From contig JAMKCF010000014.1 in assembly GCA_023634235.1 (NCBI GenBank), positions 6,907,001-6,971,000 of the forward strand: a DNA stretch of 64,000 nucleotides. Reading direction: 5' to 3'. A program made the position numbers and the translations under genes. Every line of letters begins with the position of its first letter. The first letter of the stretch is position 1. The notes under the pieces are model-generated. The model had not been told where the DNA came from. It saw only the letters and a list, made by a program, of their open reading frames with translations, and did no database searches. Of the stretch, positions 23,201-35,200 are shown one piece after another. The DNA comes from Pisaster brevispinus. Lineage: Eukaryota; Echinodermata; Asteroidea; Forcipulatida; Asteriidae.

Positions 23201-26200
23201 ACTGAGGGTGTGTGTGCGCACATTGTCTATTTTGCTTTTTTTAAACTGAGGGTGTGTGTGCGCACATTGTCTATTTTGCTTTTTTTAAACTGAGGGTGTG
23301 TGTGCGCACATTGTCTATTTTGCTTTTTTTAAACTGAGGGTGTGTGTGTGCACATTGTCTATTTTGCTTTTTTTAAACTGAGGGTGTGTGTGCGCACATT
23401 GTCTATTTTGCTTTTTTTAAACTGAGGGTGTGTGTGCGCACATTGTCTATTTTGCTTTTTTTAAACTGAGGGTGTGTGTGCGCACATTGTCTATTTTGCT
23501 TTTTTTAAACTGAGGGTGTGTGTGCGCACATTGTCTATTTTGCTTTTTTTAAACTGAGGGTGTGTGTGTGCACATTGTCTATTTTGCTTTTTTTAAACTG
23601 AGGGTGTGTGTGCGCACATTGTCTATTTTTCTTTTTTTAAACTGAGGGTGTGTGTGCGCACATTGTCTATTTTGCTTTTTTTAAACTGAGGGTGTGTGTG
23701 CGCACATTGTCTTTTTTGCTTTTTTTAAACTGAGGGTGTGTGTGCGCACATTGTCTATTTTGCTTTTTTTAAACTGAGGGTGTGTGTGCGCACATTGTCT
23801 ATTTTGCTTTTTTTAAACTGAGGGTGTGTGTGCGCACATTGTCTATTTTGCTTTTTTTAAACTGAGGGTGTGTGTGCGCACATTGTCTATTTTGTTTTTT
23901 TTAAACTGAGGGTGTTTGTGTGCACATTGTCTATTTTGCTTTTTTTAAACTGAGGGTGTGTGTGCGCACATTGTCTATTTTGCTTTTTTTAAACTGAGGG
24001 TGTGTGTGCGCACATTGTCTATTTTGCTTTTTTTAAACTGAGGGTGTGTGTGCGCACATTGTCTATTTTGCTTTTTTTAAACTGAGGGTGTGTGTGCGCA
24101 CATTGTCTATTTTGCTTTTTTTAAACTGAGGGTGTGTGTGCGCACATTGTCTATTTTGCTTTTTTTAAACTGAGGGTGTGTGTGCGCACATTGTCTATTT
24201 TGCTTTTTTTAAACTGAGGGTGTGTGTGTGCACATTGTCTATTTTGCTTTTTTTAAACTGAGGGTGTGTGTGCGCACATTGTCTATTTTGCTTTTTTAAA
24301 CTGAGGGTGTGTGTGCGCACATTGTCTATTTTGCTTTTTTTAAACTGAGGGTGTGTGTGTGCACATTGTCTATTTTGCTTTTTTTAAACTGAGGGTGTGT
24401 GTGCGCACATTGTCTATTTTGCTTTTTTTAAACTGAGGGTGTGTGTGTGCACATTGTCTATTTTGCTTTTTTTAAACTGAGGGTGTGTGTGTGCACATTG
24501 TCTATTTTGTTTAGTATGTTGTTTTTTGTTTAGTTGTTGTAATTTTTATGTGGGCTGCTCCTTGACAAGCTCTGCTTTTTAGCTCAACATTTTTAATGAT
24601 AATGTCAACATTATTAATGATAATGTGGAAATAAGTTTTATTTGAATTTAATTCAATTACAAAACAGGTAATAGCTGTTCTTTAAATAGAAAGTAATTTG
24701 CAAACAAGTAAGGCCATTTTTTTACTTTTTAGGTTACGCTGTATATTGAGGAAGTGATGGTATTTGTGATATCCGCATACCTTTAAGGTAAAATGTCCAT
24801 GACCCTCAGTAAGTTAGAAAGTCATGTAACAAACAAATAGAGCCCAAGGCATTATTTCACGAAGAGGCAATTTTGCCCCAGCAGCCAAACTTTCATGTTT
24901 GGAGTTTGAAGTTAAACAATTTGTTGAACTCATTGTTTGGGACACTGTTTGCCATTTAAATGTTGACATTTTACCAAGCATGAAAGTGGAGATCCTAAAC
25001 CGTGCAAATACATTGTTACTTTAAAGGGCCACACCGGCTTCATTGGGCTATTTGGGCTACAAAATAGGCTAATATATGACTTCAAAGGTCTTCCAGGAAT
25101 GGAGAAGAACGGTTCCTAAAAGAAACCATCAAATTTTGGCGTTTTCGAGCATTTTTCAAAAAACGAAGGTCACGTGATTTATCCGAACCAAAAAAGTGGC
25201 TCGGATAAATCACATGATCTTTGGAGTTAGATTTACTTCCAGTCGTATAAAAGTAAATTACTGAACCAAATTTAAATATGTTTTTTTACAATTATTCATG
25301 AGTATTTGACAAAAAAGACTATGTATTCAGATTATTGGTACAATTTGTAAATAATGATGAAAAATGGAACGTAAGATTCGCATTCAGAAAGTCTGTACAA
25401 CCGAAGCGTGTTTTACGGCGCACCAGCGTGGGAGCTAGCGGAACGTAAACATTGGGGCATATCCCGTACAGTCAGTGCCATGTCCCGTGGGGCCAGAGAG
25501 ACAAACCCCGGGGCATGAACTCCCCAGCTTGCCGGTCTAGCCGTGAGCTTGGGAGCTTGTCGGAGGGGTAGGGAGCCAGACCACAATTACGTTTTTTTAC
25601 GAGGGTTTTAGTCTGTACCCCTAGCTATTATTCCCTAACTATTGTAACATGTTGCCTGCGCTACACACGCGGGACGGCGACGGGGAATGTTTATCCCATA
25701 CAGCTGGTCTACTTCTATGATAGCTGCACAATGTCCACCCCCCCACACCAAATTGCTGCTTTTGCTGGCTTTCCCTTTGGATTTGTCGTGGTTTTTAAAA
25801 ACTTTTTACTTTTCGTTGAACCACCTGTTTTTCCTTGCGATGTTTTTTGTACCGATCCTTGGATGTCGAAGAAACGTTCTCCATTGCAAGTAAGTTCGTC
25901 CATCCAGTTCGTCGTACACATAATACAGGTTGGGGTGCGTTTTCGCGGTCGTAAGCAATAACTGTTTCAATGGCAAGTTCAACCGAAACAGTTATTGGTT
26001 ACGACCGCGATCGGACTTCGGCTAGGACTGACCATAGAGCAAGGAACCTTGCTCTAGTATGGACTGACGTCAGTTTATGTCTGTTTTTTATTTACACATG
26101 AATTTGTGCTTGATAGATATGAAGTCTGAATCCTTATGCCTCACCATTGTTATAATTAATACATAAACAGAGCACCAGTCTACTTACAACATTGCGCAAC

Positions 26201-29200
26201 ATTGTCACGTAAACTTGACAGTTGCAACGGCTGGAAAAGCGTATAAGCTAACCTTTAACCGCGTTTTGTTTTTTTCACATTTTTCGTTAATTACGTGATA
26301 TTTTGATAATAATAATAATAATGTTGAACATTTCTAGTGCGCCATGTCTGTCAATGATGACACTCCTGGCGCAAATGATGATTTTTTTTTTTACAACAAC
26401 CATTTAAAAATTATTGTCTGTCATTCCACATCACTAAATTAGGTAAACAGTAAGCCGGTGTGTCCCTTTAATCACAGTAAGTTTAATTAATGAGTAATTA
26501 ACTGTTTAACACGAGTTTCCCTTCGTGAAAATTGCGCAAGCGAAGTCTGTGTGCAGCACGTCGTGTACAAACCAATTCGTAAACGACGAGTGTCTGTTCG
26601 TGAAAACTAAATTTATGTAGGTCAGACAAATTGCCTCTTCGTGAAAACTCCAAACGCTGAGTAGTCATTTTTGGCACCGTGACAACGATATGTAGTTTTA
26701 AAAATGTAAAAAATGGCACATCTAAATGTGGCTGTTCGTGAAAACGCAAAATTTTGAGTTTGGTAAAATGGTCCTTGTGCTAATGAGCGTAACTGGAAAA
26801 ATATAACGATTTAGCACTTGAAACTTAGGGAAAATGTTGATGTCACTAATAACATCCAAAATGTGTAATAACACTGATTTGCCAAAATGTGTGATTTTTT
26901 TAACAAGAATTGCCTCTTCGTGAAAACAGTGACAATATTATTAGCTTCTTCTACTGACTCTCGACTCTGTACAACCCGCTAAATAAGACTGCCTTCTTGA
27001 CAAAGGGCACAACGTGGTCTAGTGGTTAAGACATTAAAAATCAAGACATCAAATGTATCATGGGTTCAATAGCCACCTAACATGCCTAAGGAGCATTGTG
27101 GATTTTTTCACTGCACTCGGAAAGCACTGAGTACATGTATGCAGTGCGTATCACACATCCGTGGAAGGGTATATTTTTTACAAAAACCATATTCTTTATC
27201 CATGAGGCAATTACTTGTCAATCATGTAAGTTTAACATTACCACCCTATGTAAAGAGCTCAAATTTCAAGACAATGTACACTAGACTATGGGTTGCGTAC
27301 ATTTAACTCCGAGGTTTCATCGGACCAGTAGTAGTTTTTGCAAGTCTGAAGATATACTTTGAATGATTGGCTGAACCTTAAGGAGGAGGTTTGGAATTGA
27401 TTTGAGAATACAATATTCAGCCTAAATCTTCAAAACATGTTCTACATGTACATGTATGCATAAGTGAAGGCGTACATGTGTACGTGTATGATATTTTTAA
27501 AAAAGAGTAGACTTAAGGACAAGAGTTATTGACCAAGTGTTTAAATAACTGGCGCTGGACAATGGTCTAGTACTGGTAGGTAATGACCCATTGCTGTCAC
27601 GTCAAATGTGGCGACTGTGCCACGCTCACCATGTTGGAAGGCAACAGGTACACGCAGCGCTGCCCACAATTTGCACTACCCTGTAGAAAATACAGGGACC
27701 TTGACTCCCAAAATGGCACAACCAAGATTATTGTGATGATGACATCAGGGGATTTCAGTCATTTTCAAGCACTGCTTTATAGTTTAGGAGGAAAGTGAAC
27801 CGTCATCAGTCATCATCTACATTGTCTGTAATAACAAAGACTGTCGTAGTAAAGGGTAATATAAGAATCCTGGCGCAAACTGCTGTGGTGGAATTAATAG
27901 TGTGCTCACTTAGCAACGGTTGCTTGGTTGATATTTTCCATACAAAGACTTTGCACTTTATGTCGTGACTGTACAGTACCTGTAATGTAACATGCACAGA
28001 TAGTATGTGTATGAACATGTATGTAAAGGGTTGGGCATTGGGCAGACTTTGCTTCAAAGTGTTTGGATAAAGGATTGTACTTAATGTTACATATAATATG
28101 TAAATAAGGAAATCATGCGGGGACGGGGTCTCAAATATATTATTTGCAGTAATAAGAACATGTAGGCCTATGGCTGCATGAATAGAATGTACCATGCTGT
28201 CACCCTCTTTCATTTGAATTAGTGATCATTCATAAGTATCAATCCTTATTGTACTAAAAGGGTGCCAGGGAGGATGTGTCCTTCAATTTTGGTTTGGTTG
28301 ACACTGTCCCAGAAACAAAATGGTTCTAGTATGACCTTCGTAATCAGTAAGCTTTCATGTTTGCTAAAATTAATGATGTTTTTTTCCTTACCAAAAAATT
28401 ACTGTAAAGTGATCCTGTATAAGTACGAATATATAATGTAGATAGCAATTAAAATAAATTAGGAGACTTCAAGGACAGTCAATACATGGCATAAGGTATA
28501 CAGTCGACTCTCGTTAATACGAGCTCGGAAGATATGAGACGCCGGTTTATACAAGGTATTTCACTGGTCCCGAACTGTCCCATGCGTGTTTCTACATGTA
28601 TGTCTTAAAAAACGGAAGATACGAACACGGTTGTAACGAGAACACGGATAATATGAGGTATTTTTGCAGCCCCATGATGACAAAATGTATTGTTTTTCAT
28701 ACTTTTGTAGCGAGATCTGAAAAATGTTGTTGCGTAAAACTATTTCGCTGGTAACCTACAAGGGGTGTATGCTTGAAATACTACTTCCCTTACAAATGTA
28801 CACACTGATGGCTACCAGCGAAAACAATGTTCAGCATAGGCGCTACGCAGTATCGAATCTGTCAGATCATGGTCACATGAACGGCAAGTTTGACATGACT
28901 TTGCTATGATTTTTATCTTGAGTTATACAAAATATTGAATTTTTATGATCATAGTCAACAAAAATGCATTTATCATATTTATTTTTGTGTACAGGATTAT
29001 CATAAGAACTGTACTAGGAAGCAAACCGCTCCGTTCTAGCCTAGACACGTGTATAGTGCATGCACTTTGACAATGTGTGTATACATTTACGTGTGTAAAT
29101 AGTGCGCTGCGTTTAAGACGAGGTTCGAATAGTACGAGGAAAACGGGCCAGTCCGGAGGACCTCGTATTAACGAGAGTCAACTGTATGCACACATGATTG

Positions 29201-32200
29201 ATGGTGACAGGGATTAATTAAGAGTCACTGCCTGTAAGAATGTACCAAATTAGGGGGGGGTGTGATTCATGGGTTCTCAGATCTTCTTCTAAAAAATCAG
29301 AGTGATACACCTTCATACCAAACTAATATATCCAAAATTTTAGCTTACAGACTCTTTCGGTTTTGGAGTAATAAATTTTCAAAGTTTCAGCCAAAAAACC
29401 CTCGTGAAACGACAAGTACATTCCTAGAAAACGCAAAAATGTGCGCCAAGCTTGTCCCAAAAAAATTTAAACATTTTTTTAAACCTCCAGTTGGGTGTAA
29501 AACACAAGTAAAAAAAAAAATTTGGGATCTCGTTGGCGCGTCATGTTATGCGGACCTGAACCTTTGACGAACAGCGCCCTCGTGCTATTTTCAAGGCCTC
29601 ATAACTCGATGCGCCTTTAAGATCCCAGGAAATAAACAAGTTTACATGAAAGAACTTGCAGCCCTAAAACAAATTTAAGCACAAAGTGGATGGGATCTCG
29701 TTGGCGCAGAGAGATAATAGAGGTCAAAGGTCAAATTTTACCAATTTCTTGCGTTTCCGCACCTCCGTAACCTTGCGCGCCAACATCAAAAAACTTTTAA
29801 AATGACAACCAGGTGTAGAAACAGTTTTCCTCTATGAACAAATAAAACAAGAATCTTGGGATCTCTACAATTTTCATGTTAAAATATTTTTTGAAACTTC
29901 TCTAAGCATTTGCATTTCACACATATTAGCCTAGAATTAGCTTCAAACGGCACAACATGCACTTTTCTCATTCTTGTAAATACTTGCGCCAACAAGATCC
30001 CATCAATTTTTTCTTGTATTTGGTTTAGTTTAGTGTTCCTAAACAGATTTCAATTGGAAAATAATTGGGATCATGTTGGCGCACAAATATAACAAAGGTC
30101 AAAGGTCGTACCCAACAACAAATTTTTACAATTTCGGGTGATTTTGCTTCATCACGATATATACGCGCCAATATGGTCCCATTAAATTGTCTGCATTTTA
30201 TGATTATATAGGTTCTCAGCAACACATAACAAACAAAAACTGTATGGGATTTGTATGGCGGTAAAAAATATCACAGGTCAAAGGTCACAACAGCAATGAT
30301 GATGTTGCTTCGTGCAAATCATGCAATAGAACTCTGTCATACGCGTACGTGTACACTATTGATCCCAAAGTGTTGTAAAAATGACAATTAAACCACTATT
30401 GTTATAAAATAATGATTTAATCTGACATTATTGTGTAGCCCATCTTTAAGACACAATTTTGTAAGATCAGATTAAATCATTATTTTATAACAAAAGTGGT
30501 TAAATTGTCATATAACAACACTTTGAGACAATGTACACGTGTATTACACAGTGTATACATGATGTACATGCATATCCTTATGCATTGCTGTGGCAACCGA
30601 AAATGGGCAAAATACCCCAATTTCAAAATGTTGCCTAACCATGAAGGAGATGAGTCTCCACAACGAAATTTAGTCCAGATATAGATTGGACTTGTATCTA
30701 CAATTGGTCTAAGTTTAATATTGGTGGGTAACTGTTGCCAAGGTCAAAGGTCACCAAGAATGTCGGTGTTTTTTAAATATTTTCGGTCAAGAACCAACTT
30801 TGGAGCCTTGCAAACTTTTAATTAAATGAATAAGGGCTCTATCCTTGTTTGAGGATAGCCACATGTGCCTAGATATAATACAAATAGCAATATCAAGTTT
30901 TTCAAACTATCAATTGTGAGTATGAGGGGGTCTGAATATGGAAATTAAATTTTTTCGGCAGATGAAATTAGTGTTTTCAGCATCCTGTAGAGAGATAAGG
31001 GGATGTGATGCTCTTGTTTTGAGGTCAGATTTGAGCTATTTGGGTGACAGTCACCCTAGGTACCAATTTATAGCTTTGTATCTTTTTTTAAAGGCGCGTT
31101 TAAGCACATTACAAAACGCAAAATATTCATTGTCGCAAATCGCGTTCACTGAAAGGGGGTTGCCACGCCCACTTTAAGGGGCCTTAATTTTGGAACGACT
31201 TGGAGTTGGAATTTTCTTTTTTGCATGCTCATTATATACATAGATGAACATTAGAAATGAATTTCAGCCAAATCTGAGAGGTGACCTGCAACCCCATTGG
31301 TTGATTTGACATGGAATGACCCAGTTACAAAACACATGCATATTATACTGGGTCTACATGTACATTGTGTGTACTATGCAAGTCCATAAAGTCATGAACT
31401 GAAAGTGTGAAGTTTCAACTCATAAACTTAATGTTATATAACATTTTTAATGTTATTATTGTTACCATATTATATTACTGTTAACATCCATGGACAATTC
31501 AGGTACTTTGTACCCCTTCAGGAAATAGCTGAAAGAAACCTGCAGTAATTGTCTTTTTTATTTGTTTTTAAATATTGTTATTTTGTTCACAGTTTCTCTA
31601 AAAAAATATAATGCATGTGCTTTTGTTTGCCACCAACTCCGAGTCTTGATAGCCTCAGAACTTATAAAGAGATAAAGGTTTGTGAAATCATTGATTGAAA
31701 TGTCTGACAGAGTTCTATTGCATGATTTGCACGAAGCAACATCATCATTGCTGTTGTGACCTTTGACCTGTAATATTTGTTAGCGCCATACAAATCCCAT
31801 ACAGTTTTTGTTTGTTATGTGTTGCTGAGAACCTATATAATCATAAAATGCAGACAATTTAATGGGACCATATTGGCGCTATATATCGTGATGACGCAAA
31901 ATCGCCCGAAATTGTAAAAATTTGTAGTTGGGTACGACCTTTGACCTTTGTTATATTTGTGCGCCAACATGATCCCAATTATTTTCCAATTGAAATCTGT
32001 TTAGGAACACTAAACTAAACCAAATACAAGACAAAATTGATGGGATCTTGTTGGCGCAAGTATTTACAAGAATGAGAAAAGTGCATGTTGTGCCATTCGA
32101 AGCTAATTCTAGGCTAATATGTGTGAAATACAAATGCTTAGAGAAGTTTCAAAAAATATTTTAACATGAAAATTGTAGAGATCCCAAGATTCTTGTTTTA

Positions 32201-35200
32201 TTTGTTCATAGAGGAAAACTGTTTCTACACCTGGTTGTCATTTTAAAAGTTTTTTGATGTTGGCGCGCAAGGTTACGGAGGTGCGGAAACGCAAGAAATT
32301 GGTAAAATTTGACCTTTGACCTCTATTATCTCTCTGCGCCAACGAGATCCCATCCACTTTGTGCTTAAATTTGTTTTAGGGCTGCAAGTTCTTTCATGTA
32401 AACTTGTTTATTTCCTGGGATCTTAAAGGCGCATCGAGTTATGAGGCCTTGAAAACAGTACGAGGGCGCTGTTCGTCAAAGGTTCAGGTCCGCATAACAT
32501 GACGCGCCAACGAGATCCCAAATTTTTTTTTTTACTTGTGTTATGCGCCCAACTGGAGGTTTAAAAAAATGTTAAAATTTTTTTGGGACAAGCTTGGCGC
32601 ACATTTTTGCGTTTTCCGGGAATGTGCTTGTCGTTTCACAAGGTTTTTTTCGCTAAAACTTTGATAATTTATTACGCCCAAACCGAAAGAGTCAGCGAGC
32701 TAAAATTTTGGATATATTAGTTTGGTATGAAGGTGCATCACTCTGATTTTTTAGAAGAAGATCTGAGAACCCATGAATCACCACTTGGTACATTCTTACA
32801 GGCAGTGGCTCTTAAAAGCTAATTAAAGATACAGTGCTTATAAATGGATAGAATTTCAAAAATTTTAGAATTCCTCTGCCTGGATGGTTTGCTTGTTGGT
32901 TACTTTGTTTGTTTGTTTATTTGTTTGTTTATTTGTTTGTTTGTTTAGATGATCCTCAAACAAGGGAACTGGGCAAAGCTCATTGGGATAGAAACACCAA
33001 GCTGTGACACTAGCTAATCTGTCTCATACAAACATTGATACCATCTATGATTATGAATTGCACAAATCAATAATTGTGATGACAATACTTATTGCATCTA
33101 GTCATCTTATCATCCTATGCAAGGCTTGGAACTCACTACCTGCTTCTGTCGGTGTAGCCCAATCAGGCCAGTCTTTTAAAACCAGGGTTCATAATGTGCT
33201 CATAAACATGCCACTTGCTCACAATTTATGAACTCTAGCTGTAGTTCACTATTACTAGCTTCTTGTTCGCTTTAGTAGGCCCCCCAAAAAAAATAAATAA
33301 ATAAATAAATAAATAAAAAAAAATAAAAAAAAAATTAAATAAACAAAAAAGAAAAGTAAAATCAGCGGTTAGCTTGGTGGGATTCGAATCCAGAACCTTG
33401 TGATTCAAGTCCTGCAGTCACCATGGTGACTTTTATTCTTGATTTTATATGTAGTACACTATTTGTAATCTTAAAAGTTTCTTGTATTTAAAAGGAATTT
33501 TTGCCTGTGGCCAAAGCATACTTCAGATACTAAGCATTCTTTGCTTACACTGGTATTGCAGAAACTTAGCGCTTACAATGTACCCTCTAAAGAGGAGAAT
33601 GGTGACTGTAAGCGCAAACCAATTTCACTGTAAACTAGAAGGAGAGCCATCAGTAAGGAAATATTTTCATGATTATTTTCACGATCATTCAATAAGCTTT
33701 AAAAAGTCGGGTGCCGAGTGGGCACAATATATTTTTTTTAATACCGGCATGAAGTGGTTTATATACATGTACAATGTTGTATTCCTTACAATGCAACAGC
33801 TAAGCCTCTTCAGCTCAATGGTGCATCACTTAATGTAGAGAGAGACTAAGACCTAACTGCTGATCATCATAATGTCTGTTGTACTGGCAGCTCCTTTGTT
33901 GGCGTGCCCATCATTGTCATGTCTGTTGTACTGGCAGTTCCTTTGTTGCCCATCAGTGTTTTTTTTTACAAAGGAATAGTTCACTCCTTACAGACACTGA
34001 CTCAGTCTCAATCTGTGTATAATAATTTGATAACATACATAATTAACAATGTACTCGTTATTTTTGACATACATTGACATTTAAAATGTGAAGGACATGT
34101 GTAGAATTGATGTGGAAATAATTAGGTGTTCAGAGCAATGCTTGGAACACCTCTTGTTTTGTAAATTTATATTTCTTTTATTCATTATAGTTGCACTTAC
34201 ATAACCCAACAAATTTGACTTTTTCATCCGTTTGAAACCGGAAGTTGAAGTCAACAAAATATTTCGGGCCTCATTTTGATCTGGATTTTGGACATATGGT
34301 CTCTCTGAAGGAAACAAAGTTTGACCCCTAGGCCTTCCCATTAAAAAAGTAATAACATTAGCACCCTCTTGTGACAAGTAAAAAAATGTACTATTTTGCT
34401 GAAAACCTGTTGCAAGCTCAAAAAAGTTAAAAAACGTAGCATTAAATCTCAATGTCTAAATAATAAAAAGCTAGGACGCCAACATAAGCTATGACGTCAT
34501 CGGTTTTCCAGAGGCTAAACCAAAGGTTCTTATTTCAAAAATTCAAATCTTTAGAACCACAATTTACTTCTCGTATCAATATTTCCTACAAAGATATGTT
34601 AATCAATTTTCACTTACTATTTAACGGACTGTGCTTATTCGTACATGTCTATGCTGAACACCTTGAACACACTGTTGAACATGTTGAACGAGTAAGAAAT
34701 ATTCTACATGTAATTTGCTGTTGTAGGAATATTGGTTCTGAGAGGAACCAGGCTTGAGATATTATAGGTCTAATCAGACAGACTTAGGGTATTGTCGGAT
34801 CACTAAAGAAGAGTTTACTAACACTAACTTGTAGATAATTATCCATGATGAAACACCAGCTGCAACACCCAACACGTTATGTGCAATAACTAATAACTTG
34901 CCTTTTGTGTCAATTGACACCTCCTTTATAATTGTTTGTTTACAGAAAACTCAAACAAATCATTGGTGTATTTTTGGTGCTACCACATCTGGCATTTTAT
35001 GCTGATTAATTTTTGACTTGATGTAACTAGAATATAATGACCATGAAGGATTGAGTATACAGATGGCATGAGCCATGGCATGAGTAAATATTATTTAAAT
35101 ACTCACACAGGACAAAAGTTGCAGACTTGCACAGCTATTTTGTATGCAATTGTTGTTGCTCAAATGTTCTGTACACTTGGGAGTCATGGTGGCTGTTACA

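Larger units (their letters stand above)
24855..26925. mobile_element. possible outer DNA element with TTCGTGAA ends
   Basis: TTTCACGAAGAGGCAATTTT at the left and its inverted match AATTGCCTCTTCGTGAAAAC at the right enclose about 2 kb. The right side carries four further copies of (C/G)TTCGTGAAAA between 26518 and 26745. The TTAA-flanked element at 25025-26467 is nested inside. No transposase or clear target duplication was found, so the outer limits are tentative. Confidence 0.4.
29222..32811. mobile_element. 3.6-kb TTAA-flanked fold-back element
   Basis: TTAA (29218-29221 and 32812-32815) brackets two long inverted arms, 29222-30339 and 31705-32811, that pair over ~1.1 kb with only scattered differences. 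Tips begin GAGTCACTGCCTGTAAGAAT and the mirror image. The 1.37-kb middle holds another palindrome (30344-30540). The arms contain a recurring GGGATC...TTGGCGC motif in both orientations and AGGTCA direct repeats. No transposase reading frame was seen. Confidence 0.85.

Noticed and set aside
21209..24509. CRISPR-like array of regular direct repeats
   Set aside because: Units are contiguous with no unique spacers, and the genome is eukaryotic. It is a satellite. The same applies to 41675-44383.
27806..28213. 135-codon minus-strand open frame
   Set aside because: Low-complexity, no recognisable domain, lies inside an intron on the other strand, and has no splice sites at its ends.
33004..33231. 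Independent small gene
   Set aside because: The WNSLP...SFKT motif and AAAT tail identify it as a LINE 3' end.
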